Below are positions 9,998-21,365 of a stretch of DNA of 48,066 nucleotides, piece after piece. The notes below the pieces were generated by a model. The model saw nothing but the letters and a program-made list of their open reading frames with translations. It made no database searches and was not told where the DNA came from. This stretch comes from Gammaproteobacteria bacterium (GTDB lineage Bacteria; Pseudomonadota; Gammaproteobacteria; Xanthomonadales; Rhodanobacteraceae). Position 1 is the stretch's first letter. Every line of letters starts with the position of its first letter. The position numbers and the translations under genes are program-made. The stretch spans positions 1-48,066 of the forward strand of contig JAJPJT010000066.1 in the NCBI GenBank assembly GCA_021324095.1, in the 5' to 3' direction.

Positions 9998-10026
9998 AAA
10001 AAAATGCCGCGCAAGGCGCGGCATTT
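9998..10026 (-). terminator. Intrinsic terminator between pdxJ and the TonB operon
   Basis: A perfect 10-bp stem, AATGCCGCGC (10003-10012) and GCGCGGCATT (10016-10025), with a 3-nt loop. On the minus strand it is followed by seven T (9998-10004 are A on the plus strand), ideal for ending exbD2 transcription. On the plus strand only a short T run follows, so it is at best a weak terminator for pdxJ. Confidence 0.85.
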
Positions 10027-10048
10027 CGAAAGCTGAGCCGGCGGGACT

Positions 10049-10489
10049 TCAGGGACCCGCGCCTTTTTTGCCGGTACCCTGGGTAATGAACCCGACATGC
10101 ACCATGCCCGCATCCTTGGCGTCCTGCATGACCTTCCAGATCACGCGATAAGGGGTGGTCTTGTCGGCACGGATGTTCAACGCCGGCTGCGGGTTGTTGC
10201 TCGCAGCAGTGCGCAGTCTTGCATTCAAGATCGCCTCCGAGATTTCGCCGTCGTTCCAGTACATGGTTCCATCCGGCTCCACCGCGAGGTCGATCGGCGG
10301 TACGTCGGCGGGCGTCGGCTTGGTGTGGGGGTTGGCGTTCGGCAGGTCGATCTTGACCTTGTGCGACATCAGCGGCGCCGTGATCATGAAGATGATCAGC
10401 AACACCAGCATCACGTCAGCCAGTGGGGTTACGTTGATTTCGGCGCCCGGAATATCACGGCTGGGGTCGCCGCCCGTGCTCATGGACAT
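10049..10489 (-). CDS. exbD2: ExbD/TolR family biopolymer transporter, second paralogue (ExbD2-like)
   Basis: 146 aa inner-membrane protein of the proton-driven ExbB-ExbD motor. A single TM segment (VMLVLLIIFMITAPLM) near residues 26-41 carries the family proton-path aspartate just before it (PLADVMLV). The periplasmic domain follows, with the VDLP-like segment KIDLPNA. It is the last gene of tonB-exbB-exbD1-exbD2, 10 bp after exbD1, and ends before a strong terminator. It differs from exbD1 by a longer C-terminal tail ending GTGKKGAGP. In Xanthomonas campestris the same four-gene order is known, and ExbD2 there was reported to be dispensable for iron uptake. Assignment as ExbD2 rests on order plus family membership. 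Confidence 0.93.
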   Translation of the reverse strand: MSMSTGGDPSRDIPGAEINVTPLADVMLVLLIIFMITAPLMSHKVKIDLPNANPHTKPTPADVPPIDLAVEPDGTMYWNDGEISEAILNARLRTAASNNPQPALNIRADKTTPYRVIWKVMQDAKDAGMVHVGFITQGTGKKGAGP

Positions 10490-10499
10490 GGCGTCATCC

Positions 10500-10904
10500 T
10501 CACTTCTCGAAGCCGATCTTCTGCACGTTGTAACGACGTGCTTCCGACATCACTTCCGCCAGATAGTTGTACTGGGTTTCATCGGTGGCCTTGATATGGA
10601 CCTGCGGTTGCTGATCGAGCGGCTTGGCACCGATCGTCGCGAACTGTGCCTGCAGGTCGATATTGCTGATCGGCACGTTGTCCCACGTCATCGTGCCGTC
10701 CGCCTGGATGAACAGGGTGTGCGGCGCCGGCGGATTCTCCGGTGGCTTCACGTTCGACGGCTGGGGCAGATCGATCTTGATGTCGTGCTGCACCAGCGGC
10801 GCCGTGATCATGAAGATGACCAGCAGCACCAGCATGATGTCGATCAGCGGCGTGATGTTGATGTCGGCAACCGGACCGCCGCCGCTCTTGGTACTCATGG
10901 CCAT
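10500..10904 (-). CDS. exbD1: ExbD/TolR family biopolymer transporter, first paralogue (ExbD1-like)
   Basis: 134 aa. Short cytoplasmic N-terminus, one TM helix (IMLVLLVIFMITAPLV, about residues 22-38) preceded by the proton-relay aspartate in PLIDIML, then a periplasmic domain (KIDLPQPSN...). With ExbB it converts proton motive force into movement of TonB for siderophore, vitamin B12 or sugar uptake through TonB-dependent receptors. It lies 33 bp after exbB and 10 bp before exbD2 in one operon. The in-frame second ATG at 10898 could also be the start (MSTKSGGG). The two ExbD proteins share the N-terminal and TM pattern but differ in the periplasmic region, as expected for an old duplication. 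Confidence 0.94.
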   Translation of the reverse strand: MAMSTKSGGGPVADINITPLIDIMLVLLVIFMITAPLVQHDIKIDLPQPSNVKPPENPPAPHTLFIQADGTMTWDNVPISNIDLQAQFATIGAKPLDQQPQVHIKATDETQYNYLAEVMSEARRYNVQKIGFEK

Positions 10905-10937
10905 GACAGAACCCTCTCACTCACTTCCCGGCCGTTC

Positions 10938-11765
10938 TCACTTCTTGGCTGCCGGCGGGGGCGGGGTGGCCGCGGCCGGACGCGCAACGGCGGTTGCCGG
11001 TGTCACCGACTCGATGCGGGCACCGGTCGAGAAGAAGTCGTGCAGGTCGTGCGCGAACTCGTCGAAGTGCGCGATGGTCACGCGGTTGGCACGCGAATAG
11101 CCGTTGTATGCGATCACCGCCGGGATGGCCGCGAACAGACCGAATGCGGTCATGTACAAGGCCTCGCCGACCGGACCTGCCACTGCCTGGATCGAGGATT
11201 CGCCCGAGGCGCCGAGGCCGGTCAAGGCATTGATGATGCCGAACACGGTACCGAGCAGACCGACGAACACCGCGGCTGAGCCCACGGTCGCAAGTACGGT
11301 CAAGCCACCTTCCAGATTGCGGCTTTCGCGGTCCACGGCTTGGCGCAACGCGCGATCAACGAATTCGGAGCGGTTGAGCGCCTCGACCATGCGGCTGCCT
11401 TCGTGCCGCTGGTGGTGTGCCGCAGCCGATGCCGCCTCGAGGGCGATTTTCGAGAACGGCTCCGATGACGGCTGTTTCTCCATCACGCGAACTGCGTCCT
11501 GCGCGGACGGGGTATCCCAGAATTTCTGGATCACCCTCTCCATGCGTGACCGGATCAGCGCGTTGCGGATCGCGATCGCGATGATGTAGTACCAGGACCA
11601 CACCGACATGATGACCAGCACGATGAACACCGCAAGGTCCACCGGGTGCTGGCCCGGTTCCGTGAACAACATGCGGAAAAAGTGTGCGCCGCCGAGCTGT
11701 GTCAGGGCTTGCGCGTTGGCATTGCCGACAGGTGCGGCGGCGGCGGAGGCTGCTTCTTGGATCAT
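10938..11765 (-). CDS. exbB: ExbB (MotA/TolQ/ExbB proton channel family)
   Basis: 275 aa inner-membrane stator protein that forms a pentameric channel around ExbD and powers TonB. Three TM segments are visible: about 35-57 (PVDLAVFIVLVIMSVWSWYY), 157-180 (TVLATVGSAAVFVGLLGTVFG) and 200-222 (GEALYMTAFGLFAAIPAVIAY). The GLLGTVFGI and FGLFAAIPA motifs are hallmarks of the family. The C-terminus is an alanine/proline-rich tail. Start ATG at 11763-11765 with a GGAAGG ribosome site. It lies 83 bp downstream of tonB. TolQ is the alternative, but the tonB-exbB-exbD-exbD context favours ExbB. Confidence 0.95.
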   Translation of the reverse strand: MIQEAASAAAAPVGNANAQALTQLGGAHFFRMLFTEPGQHPVDLAVFIVLVIMSVWSWYYIIAIAIRNALIRSRMERVIQKFWDTPSAQDAVRVMEKQPSSEPFSKIALEAASAAAHHQRHEGSRMVEALNRSEFVDRALRQAVDRESRNLEGGLTVLATVGSAAVFVGLLGTVFGIINALTGLGASGESSIQAVAGPVGEALYMTAFGLFAAIPAVIAYNGYSRANRVTIAHFDEFAHDLHDFFSTGARIESVTPATAVARPAAATPPPPAAKK

Positions 11766-11848
11766 GGCGCTACCCTTCCTTCAAGTTGTAGCAAGTGAAA
11801 CGTGGGTTGAGAAACTCTATGCGGATGCAAGTTGGCGAAACGTAAAAT

Positions 11849-12505
<657 letters not shown>

Positions 12506-12545
12506 CGTGTGTTGAACCAGTCGCTGACCTGTTGGGCCCCAATGC

Positions 12546-12571
12546 GGCGCCGTTGTTCTGGGTACGGCGCC
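12546..12571 (-). promoter_or_regulatory. GC-rich hairpin in the tonB 5' leader
   Basis: GGCGCCGT (12546-12553) and ACGGCGCC (12564-12571) form a perfect 8-bp stem with a 10-nt loop, about 40 bp upstream of the tonB ATG. It could act as a leader structure in the mRNA. No mechanism is shown by the sequence. Confidence 0.35.
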
Positions 12572-12593
12572 GCGACCAAGGCGGCGGAAAAGT

Positions 12594-12607
12594 GTGAAAC
12601 GTTACAC
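12594..12607. promoter_or_regulatory. Candidate operator upstream of tonB
   Basis: GTGAAACGTTACAC is a 14-bp near-perfect inverted repeat (GTGxAACGTTxCAC, mismatched only at one position in each half). It lies about 90 bp upstream of tonB in the only gap before the operon, so a repressor or activator could bind it. It does not look like a Fur box. A separate hairpin GCTTTGCC/GGCAAAGC at 12618-12638 follows the end of the TPR gene. Confidence 0.35.
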
Positions 12608-12684
12608 CAGCATCACGGCTTTGCCTAGTGGGCAAAGCTCGAATCGATCATCATTTTGCGTGCTGTCCCCGGGCGTCCACCGGG

Positions 12685-14043
12685 TCACTTGTGCCTGTTG
12701 AGTTGCTTGAGCATCCGTTGCGCATCCGCGCGCGTTTCCTGGTCCTGCTCGGCTTGCTTGTACGCCGCAATCGCCGCTGATCTGTCCTTCAATGCGAGCT
12801 CGGCATTGCCCAGCGTGAGATAGGCCGCGCCCATGCGCTTGAATCCGCCCTTGGCGATCGCCTGCTTGAGCGCTGCGACCGCTTCCTTGTGGCGGCCAAG
12901 CTGCTCGAGCATCTGGCCGCGCATGAAATCCACGTCGCCGGTCTTGGCATCGGGTGCCGCCTTCGCATAGGCGTCCACGGCTTCCTTGTAGTCGCCCGCG
13001 ATCGCGTAGGAGTCGCCCAGCAACTTGTAACTGTCGGAGCTTGGCTGCACGATTCCCTTGCTCATGCCTTCCTTCAACACGCCCACCGCCTTCATGGCGT
13101 TGGTCTTGGGATCGGAGCTGTTCTGGGCGAGGTTGTCGTACATCTTCGCCATGTTCATGTAACCCGTCTCGTCCTTGATCTGCCCGTTGGCGCGGGCGCG
13201 CTCGAGCAAGGCGAGAGCCTTCTGGTCCTGATGCGCGTTGATGTAGATCGCCACGACGTTCTGCAGCAAGGTGCTGTTGTTCGGATCCTTGGCCAGCGCG
13301 GCTTCGGCCAGCTTCGCGGCGTCGTCGTATTTGTCCATTGCGAAGTAGCTGGCCATCTCGATCTGATCCCAGGTCGGCTCAGGCGTGGTGGTCAGCGATT
13401 TGGCCTTCTGGATGGCCGCGACCGCCTGCGGATATTTCTGCAGGCGGTAATACGCATTGCCCTGCAGGGCGTAGACGTCTGCGGACTGCGCGCCGCTTTC
13501 CTTGTTCCACTTGTCGAGCGTCGTCAGCGCGTCGCTGTAGTCCTCATCGGCGATGTACATCTGCGCCAGTGTTTCCAGTCCCTGGAAATAGCTGTCGTTG
13601 TCGAGTGCGTTCGAATCGAGCGCCTGCTTTTGCAGCGCGATGGCGCCCTTGGTGTCGCCGCTGCGGTACTTGACTTGCGCCAGACCGAGCGTCGCAAGTG
13701 CCTTCGCGTAGGCGCTGCTGCTCGAGTCGGCGATCGGTTGCAGATCCTTGAGAGCGGTCGCCGAGTCGCCGCTGTTGGCGGCCTGCAGGCCTTCGTTGAG
13801 AGGTTTGATTTCCTTCGAGCTGACGCCTATGTTGGACGGCTGCTTGCGCGTCGCGTTCGGGAATTTGGTTTTTTCTTTCGCCTGCTTCGAATTCTTCTGT
13901 TGCTGCTGCCCGCATTTGTGCTGCAGCATCTGGATGTCCGAACACTGCTCGCCTGACATTTGTGCTGACGCAACGACCGGGACGAATGCGAAGGCGAGAG
14001 CGGAGCACATGCCGCAAACCAGCCAGCGGGATTCGAGCTTCAT
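12685..14043 (-). CDS. Secreted tetratricopeptide repeat (TPR) protein
   Basis: From the ATG at 14041-14043 the product is 452 aa with a signal peptide (hydrophobic core CGMCSALAFAFVPVVASA). The 26 residues upstream in the open frame are proline/arginine-rich and were left out. After a lysine/glutamine-rich low-complexity stretch (about 45-75), at least six or seven TPR-like helical pairs run to the C-terminus, for example ALATLGLAQVKYRSGDTKGA, VYALQGNAYYRLQKYPQA and AYLTLGNAELALKDRSAA. TPRs mediate protein-protein contacts; the partner is unknown. It lies upstream of tonB on the same strand across a 179-bp gap with its own signals, so co-transcription is uncertain. A similar gene near tonB might assist envelope transport, but this is a guess. 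Confidence 0.85.
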   Translation of the reverse strand: MKLESRWLVCGMCSALAFAFVPVVASAQMSGEQCSDIQMLQHKCGQQQQKNSKQAKEKTKFPNATRKQPSNIGVSSKEIKPLNEGLQAANSGDSATALKDLQPIADSSSSAYAKALATLGLAQVKYRSGDTKGAIALQKQALDSNALDNDSYFQGLETLAQMYIADEDYSDALTTLDKWNKESGAQSADVYALQGNAYYRLQKYPQAVAAIQKAKSLTTTPEPTWDQIEMASYFAMDKYDDAAKLAEAALAKDPNNSTLLQNVVAIYINAHQDQKALALLERARANGQIKDETGYMNMAKMYDNLAQNSSDPKTNAMKAVGVLKEGMSKGIVQPSSDSYKLLGDSYAIAGDYKEAVDAYAKAAPDAKTGDVDFMRGQMLEQLGRHKEAVAALKQAIAKGGFKRMGAAYLTLGNAELALKDRSAAIAAYKQAEQDQETRADAQRMLKQLNRHK

Positions 14044-14151
14044 CGGAGGGCCTCTTGCATGGAGCGGCGTTTGTCGAAAACGGGGAGGGTGAGGGTAGCG
14101 CGGCGGATGCGCAAAGCTCAAGTACCTGAAGATGGCGCGGCGAGTGCTCGA

Positions 14152-17720
<3,569 letters not shown>

Positions 17721-17759
17721 CGCAACGCCCTGCGTGCCGGCTGCGTGCGCGCGAAACGA

Positions 17760-18860
17760 TCACAGCCTCAGCGGCATCACTACATGCTGAGCTTCCTGGT
17801 TGGACACGCCTCGCAGAAGGCAACTGGACTGCGCATCCCGAAGCTGCAACTGGACGTTGTCATCGTCGAGTGCACCCAATGCGTCCAGCAGGTATCCCAC
17901 GTTGAAGCCGATCGCCACGTCGCCAACCTTGGTATCGGCCTCGATTTCCTCGAACGCTTCTTCCTGCTCGGGGTTGTGTGCGATGACGCGCAGGCAACCA
18001 GGGCTCACCTCAAGGCGCACCCCGCGGTATTTCTCGTTGGAGAGGATGGCCGCGCGCTGCAGGGCGTTGCGCAGCACGTCGCGGCTGACCCGCACGATCT
18101 TGTCGGCGCCGAGGGGAATGACCGCCTCGTAATCGGGGAAGCGCCCGTCGATCAACTTGGAAGTAAACACCACATCCGACCGGCGTACGCGCAGGTGATT
18201 GCTTGAAAATTCGATTTCGACCGCGTCGTCGGAAGCTTCGAACAACCCCAGCAGTTCCATCACGCCTTTGCGCGGGATGATCAGCTGCCGGGCGCTTCCT
18301 GCAGGTTTGTTCAGAGCCGTCTGGGCCATTGCCATGCGGTGTCCGTCGGTGGCGACGCAGCGAAGTTCGGCATCGCGCAGATCCACCAGCAAACCATTGA
18401 GGTAATAGCGGACGTCCTGGTTGGCCATCGCAAATGCGGTCCGTTCCATCAGACGCCGCAACGTTCCTTCGGGCAACGAGATCTTGTCTGTCACCTCGAT
18501 TTCGTCGTTGTTGGGGAACTCATCGGCAGGCAAGGTCGAGAGCGTGTAACGGCTGCGACCGGCATGCATCACCACGCGGTCACCCTTGACTTGAACGTCG
18601 ACGTCGACGCCATCAGGCAGGGCCCGCACCAGATCGAACCATTTCCGCGCGGGCACCGTCGTTTCACCCGGTTCCTTCATGGAGACCGGCGAGCTTGCGC
18701 GCATCTCGACCTCCAGGTCTGTGCCCGTCAGCGACAGGCGCCCGTCATTCACCTGGACCAGCAGATTCGCGAGAACCGGCAACGTCTGCCTGCGCTCGAC
18801 CACGCCGACCACTTGCTGCATCGGTTTGAGCAAGGATTCCCGCTGGGTGCTGAAGCGCAT
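17760..18860 (-). CDS. dnaN: DNA polymerase III subunit beta (sliding clamp)
   Basis: 366 aa, normal length. It forms the ring-shaped dimeric processivity clamp for DNA polymerase III. The three-domain clamp fold is recognisable by MRFSTQRESLLKPMQQVVGVVERRQTLPVLANLL at the N-terminus (first 10 residues MRFSTQRESL), ATDGHRMAM in domain 2, LIDGRFPDYEAVIP, and the C-terminal VMPLRL, which matches the conserved 'MPMRL' end. Start ATG at 18858-18860. It is separated from dnaA by a 201-bp AT-rich gap that looks like the origin, and from recF by 39 bp. Confidence 0.98.
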   Translation of the reverse strand: MRFSTQRESLLKPMQQVVGVVERRQTLPVLANLLVQVNDGRLSLTGTDLEVEMRASSPVSMKEPGETTVPARKWFDLVRALPDGVDVDVQVKGDRVVMHAGRSRYTLSTLPADEFPNNDEIEVTDKISLPEGTLRRLMERTAFAMANQDVRYYLNGLLVDLRDAELRCVATDGHRMAMAQTALNKPAGSARQLIIPRKGVMELLGLFEASDDAVEIEFSSNHLRVRRSDVVFTSKLIDGRFPDYEAVIPLGADKIVRVSRDVLRNALQRAAILSNEKYRGVRLEVSPGCLRVIAHNPEQEEAFEEIEADTKVGDVAIGFNVGYLLDALGALDDDNVQLQLRDAQSSCLLRGVSNQEAQHVVMPLRL

Positions 18861-19061
18861 GTCTGGTCCCCGAGTGTCTATACAGTTTTAGTTGTAAACA
18901 AGCTGGTAGAAGCAGGCCGGGTTGATAACGTCGATTTCCACATTTTACGTTTAGTATCAGCAACTTATATATCAACTTCGGATGAATCTGCACAGGAACT
19001 TCCAGTGCATGGATTGTGGATGATTCGGGCCTGGACGGGCGTCCCGATTCTATCCACAAGT
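18861..19061. other. Probable chromosomal replication origin (oriC), dnaA-dnaN gap
   Basis: This 201-bp gap is clearly AT-richer than its surroundings, especially 18939-18976, a run with ACATTTTACG, TTAGTATC and ACTTATATATC that could unwind. DnaA-box-like 9-mers with one mismatch to TTATCCACA are CTATCCACA at 19050-19058 and, on the other strand, TCATCCACA at 19015-19023. A weaker two-mismatch site is ATTTCCACA at 18934-18942. The dnaA-dnaN gap has been reported to function as origin in Xanthomonas. No perfect DnaA box was seen here or in the dnaA-rpmH gap (20379-20592). Confidence 0.75.
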
Positions 19062-20378
19062 TTACCCGGTCAATATCCGGATCAATTTGTCCCAATCCTG
19101 GCGCAGGCGCATGTCGGTTTCGCAGAGGCTGCGGATTTTCTTGCACGCATGCATCACCGTCGTGTGGTCCTTGCCGCCAAACGCCTCGCCGATCTCGGGC
19201 AGGCTATGTTCGGTCAATTCCTTGGCGAGCGCCATCGCGATTTGCCGCGGCCGCGCCAGCGAACGCACCCGCCGTTGCGACAGCAGGTCCGAAAGCCGCA
19301 ACTGGTAATAGTCGGCAACTGTTTTCTGGATGTTCTGGATGGTGATCGCGCGGGCATGGACGTTGAACAGGTCGCGCAAAGTCTCCTGCACCAGATCCAT
19401 GGTGATGCCGCGCCCGGACAAATTGGCCTGCGCGGCGACGGTGTTGAGTGCGCCTTCGAGTTCACGCACGTTGGAACGGATCCGGCGAGCCAGCAACAAC
19501 GCGACGTCGCCCGGCAGCGGAATGCCGCGCGCTTGCGCCTTTTCCAGCAGGATCGCCGCGCGGGTTTCGAAGTCCGGGGGCTCGATCGCGACCGAGAGGC
19601 CCCAGCCGAGCCGCGACTTCAACCGCAGCTCCAGATTGTCCACTTCCTTCGGGTACCGGTCGCAGGTCAGGATGATCTGCTGGCGCGATTCGTAGAGCGT
19701 GTTGAACGTGTGGAAGAATTCTTCCTGGGTCGCGTCCTTGCCGGCAAAAAACTGGATGTCATCGATCAGCAGCGCGTCCACCGAACGGAAGCGGTGCTTG
19801 AAATCGTCCATGTTCTTGTTGCGCAACGCCGTGATCATCATCTCGGTGAAGCGCTCGGAATGCACGTACAGCAGCTTCATCGCGGGATTGTGTCGCAGCA
19901 TCAGGTTGCCCGCGGCCTGCATCAGGTGGGTTTTGCCGAGTCCGGTTCCGCCGTAAAGGAGCAGCGGGTTGTAGGCACGCCCCGGATTCTGCGCCACCTG
20001 CATGGCGGCGGCCTTGCCCAACTGGTTGGATTTGCCTTCGACGAAATTGTCGAACGTGTAATGCGGGTCAAGATTGTGCTGCGGCGCCGGCGGCGCGCCC
20101 GCGGGTCCGGTTTGCGTCGCGATCGGCTTGATGGCGGGCGTGATCGAGCCCACTTCCAGCCGCAGCGGGACGGGCCGTCCCGCCAGCGCGGACAGTGTGC
20201 CCTCGATGCGCGCGAGGTATTCGTTGCGGACGAACTCCAGCGTGTAGGTGTTGGGCGCGAACAGCCGCAGCGTGCCGTCATCGTCGCGTGCCTGCAGGGG
20301 CTGCAGCCACGTATGCAGCACGCCCGGCTCGATTTCGCCTTCGAGCCTTGCGAGGCAACGTTGCCAAAGGTCGCTCAT
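19062..20378 (-). CDS. dnaA: Chromosomal replication initiator protein DnaA
   Basis: 438 aa AAA+ ATPase that binds DnaA boxes at oriC and opens the duplex. Domain I at the N-terminus ([11 protein letters not shown]...), a proline/alanine linker (about 90-105), domain III with Walker [14 protein letters not shown] and Walker [14 protein letters not shown], the sensor region ([17 protein letters not shown]), and domain IV with the DNA-binding signature [14 protein letters not shown]. The start ATG (20376-20378, MSDLWQRCL) fits the family. It is the first gene of dnaA-dnaN-recF-gyrB, divergent from rpmH. DnaA usually autoregulates its own promoter; no clear DnaA box is visible in the upstream gap. 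Confidence 0.98.
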   Translation of the reverse strand: MSDLWQRCLARLEGEIEPGVLHTWLQPLQARDDDGTLRLFAPNTYTLEFVRNEYLARIEGTLSALAGRPVPLRLEVGSITPAIKPIATQTGPAGAPPAPQHNLDPHYTFDNFVEGKSNQLGKAAAMQVAQNPGRAYNPLLLYGGTGLGKTHLMQAAGNLMLRHNPAMKLLYVHSERFTEMMITALRNKNMDDFKHRFRSVDALLIDDIQFFAGKDATQEEFFHTFNTLYESRQQIILTCDRYPKEVDNLELRLKSRLGWGLSVAIEPPDFETRAAILLEKAQARGIPLPGDVALLLARRIRSNVRELEGALNTVAAQANLSGRGITMDLVQETLRDLFNVHARAITIQNIQKTVADYYQLRLSDLLSQRRVRSLARPRQIAMALAKELTEHSLPEIGEAFGGKDHTTVMHACKKIRSLCETDMRLRQDWDKLIRILTG

Positions 20379-20504
20379 GGAATCCCGTACAACTCAAATC
20401 CGATACCCGGGCGCGCACGACGTGCCGGGGAACCGGGGAGTCTAACAGGCTGTTCCCGACCCGCGATCAGGCTCGCGCTGCGCATGTGCGGCGAGCCACG
20501 CAGG

Positions 20505-20534
20505 TTGACGCCTTCTGGCCTGAAACCCTACAAT
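20505..20534 (+). promoter_or_regulatory. Sigma-70-type promoter of rpmH-rnpA
   Basis: TTGACG (20505-20510) and TACAAT (20529-20534) separated by 18 bp, about 60 bp upstream of the rpmH start. The match to consensus is strong (5 of 6 in both boxes), as expected for a ribosomal protein gene. Confidence 0.8.
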
Positions 20535-20592
20535 CCGCAGTCTTTTTCCATGCGTTACCGCCTCGTGCGGGCGTCCAGCCGCGGAGTCACCC

Positions 20593-20727
20593 ATGAAACG
20601 CACTTACCAGCCCAGCGTGCTCAAGCGCGCCCGCACCCACGGTTTTCGCGCCCGCATGAAGACCGCCGACGGTCGCAAGGTCCTGTCCGCGCGGCGCGCC
20701 AAGGGCCGCAAGCGCCTGATCCCGTAG
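20593..20727 (+). CDS. rpmH: 50S ribosomal protein L34
   Basis: 44 aa, highly basic: [18 protein letters not shown] at the start and AKGRKRLIP at the end, a near-textbook L34. It binds 23S rRNA in the large subunit. It lies in the conserved rpmH-rnpA pair, divergent from dnaA, with a strong promoter upstream and only 10 bp before rnpA. Start ATG at 20593-20595; stop TAG at 20725-20727. Confidence 0.98.
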   Translation: MKRTYQPSVLKRARTHGFRARMKTADGRKVLSARRAKGRKRLIP

Positions 20728-20737
20728 CGCCCCGTGC

Positions 20738-21112
20738 ATGGCCGGCTTGCCGCCTGCCGCGCGGCTGCGCCGTGCCGCTGATTTCCTCGCGTTGCAACGC
20801 GCCACCGGGCGCTGGCAGGGCAAGCACTTCGCGCTGCGCTGGATCGAATCACCGCAGGGTTTTGCCCGGCTCGGGCTGGCGGTCTCGCGCAAGGTCAGCA
20901 AGCGTGCCGTCGAGCGCAACCGGATCAAGCGCGTGGTGCGCGAATCGTTTCGCTCTGAACGCAAAGGATTGCCGCCGCTGGACGTGCTGGTGATCGCGTG
21001 TAATTCGGCTGCCGAAACTGACAACACCGCGTTGCGTGCCGACCTCGAACTTGCCTGGCAAAAGCTGAAAGCGTTGAAGCGGGCGTCCGCACCCGGCACA
21101 ATCGGCGGCTGA
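20738..21112 (+). CDS. rnpA: Ribonuclease P protein component
   Basis: 124 aa basic protein that partners the RNase P RNA in 5' maturation of tRNA. The family signature RNR motif is present (KRAVERNRIKRVVRESFR, about residues 53-70), preceded by LGLAVSRKVSKR. Start ATG at 20738-20740, 10 bp after rpmH, so the two are co-transcribed. The usual next gene, yidD, is absent; instead a 253-bp non-coding gap follows. Confidence 0.97.
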   Translation: MAGLPPAARLRRAADFLALQRATGRWQGKHFALRWIESPQGFARLGLAVSRKVSKRAVERNRIKRVVRESFRSERKGLPPLDVLVIACNSAAETDNTALRADLELAWQKLKALKRASAPGTIGG

Positions 21113-21190
21113 CTTGCTCGAGGGAACCTCTCATCAGCCATTGCGGGACTGCAGCTTGCCCCCTTGAGTCAAGGGCTGAGGCCGAGCGCT

Positions 21191-21216
21191 ACGCGATGCA
21201 AAGTAATGCATCGCGT
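21191..21216. repeat. Perfect 10-bp hairpin in the rnpA-yidC gap
   Basis: ACGCGATGCA (21191-21200) and TGCATCGCGT (21207-21216) with loop AAGTAA. The gap 21113-21365 holds no gene: no yidD-like frame (Cys-rich, 'FHPSCSxY') is visible in any frame. It is purine-rich after the hairpin (GGGGCCGAAGGCCC, another 5-6 bp palindrome at about 21219-21232), so it may be the relic of a dispersed repeat. Confidence 0.6.
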
Positions 21217-21365
21217 GCGGGGCCGAAGGCCCGAGGCAGGAGCCGAGGGCGGGGTTGCTTGGCGAGGAGATCGGGACGATCGAGCCTGGCAACGGTCGGG
21301 GGTTGTGGAAGCGTGACGGTGTGGGTAAGAGCGAGCACCCATCAAGCAAATTCAGAGCTTCCCTA

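Noticed and set aside
12618..12638. Hairpin as a terminator of the TPR gene
   Set aside because: The 8-bp stem is real but no T tract follows on the minus strand, so intrinsic termination is not supported.
18339..20993. 884-codon plus-strand open frame through dnaN, oriC and dnaA
   Set aside because: It is antisense to dnaN and dnaA and covers rpmH in another frame; no family features.
21113..21365. Search for yidD
   Set aside because: No frame of 60-100 codons with the YidD pattern exists on the plus strand; the longest frame there is the upstream extension of yidC.
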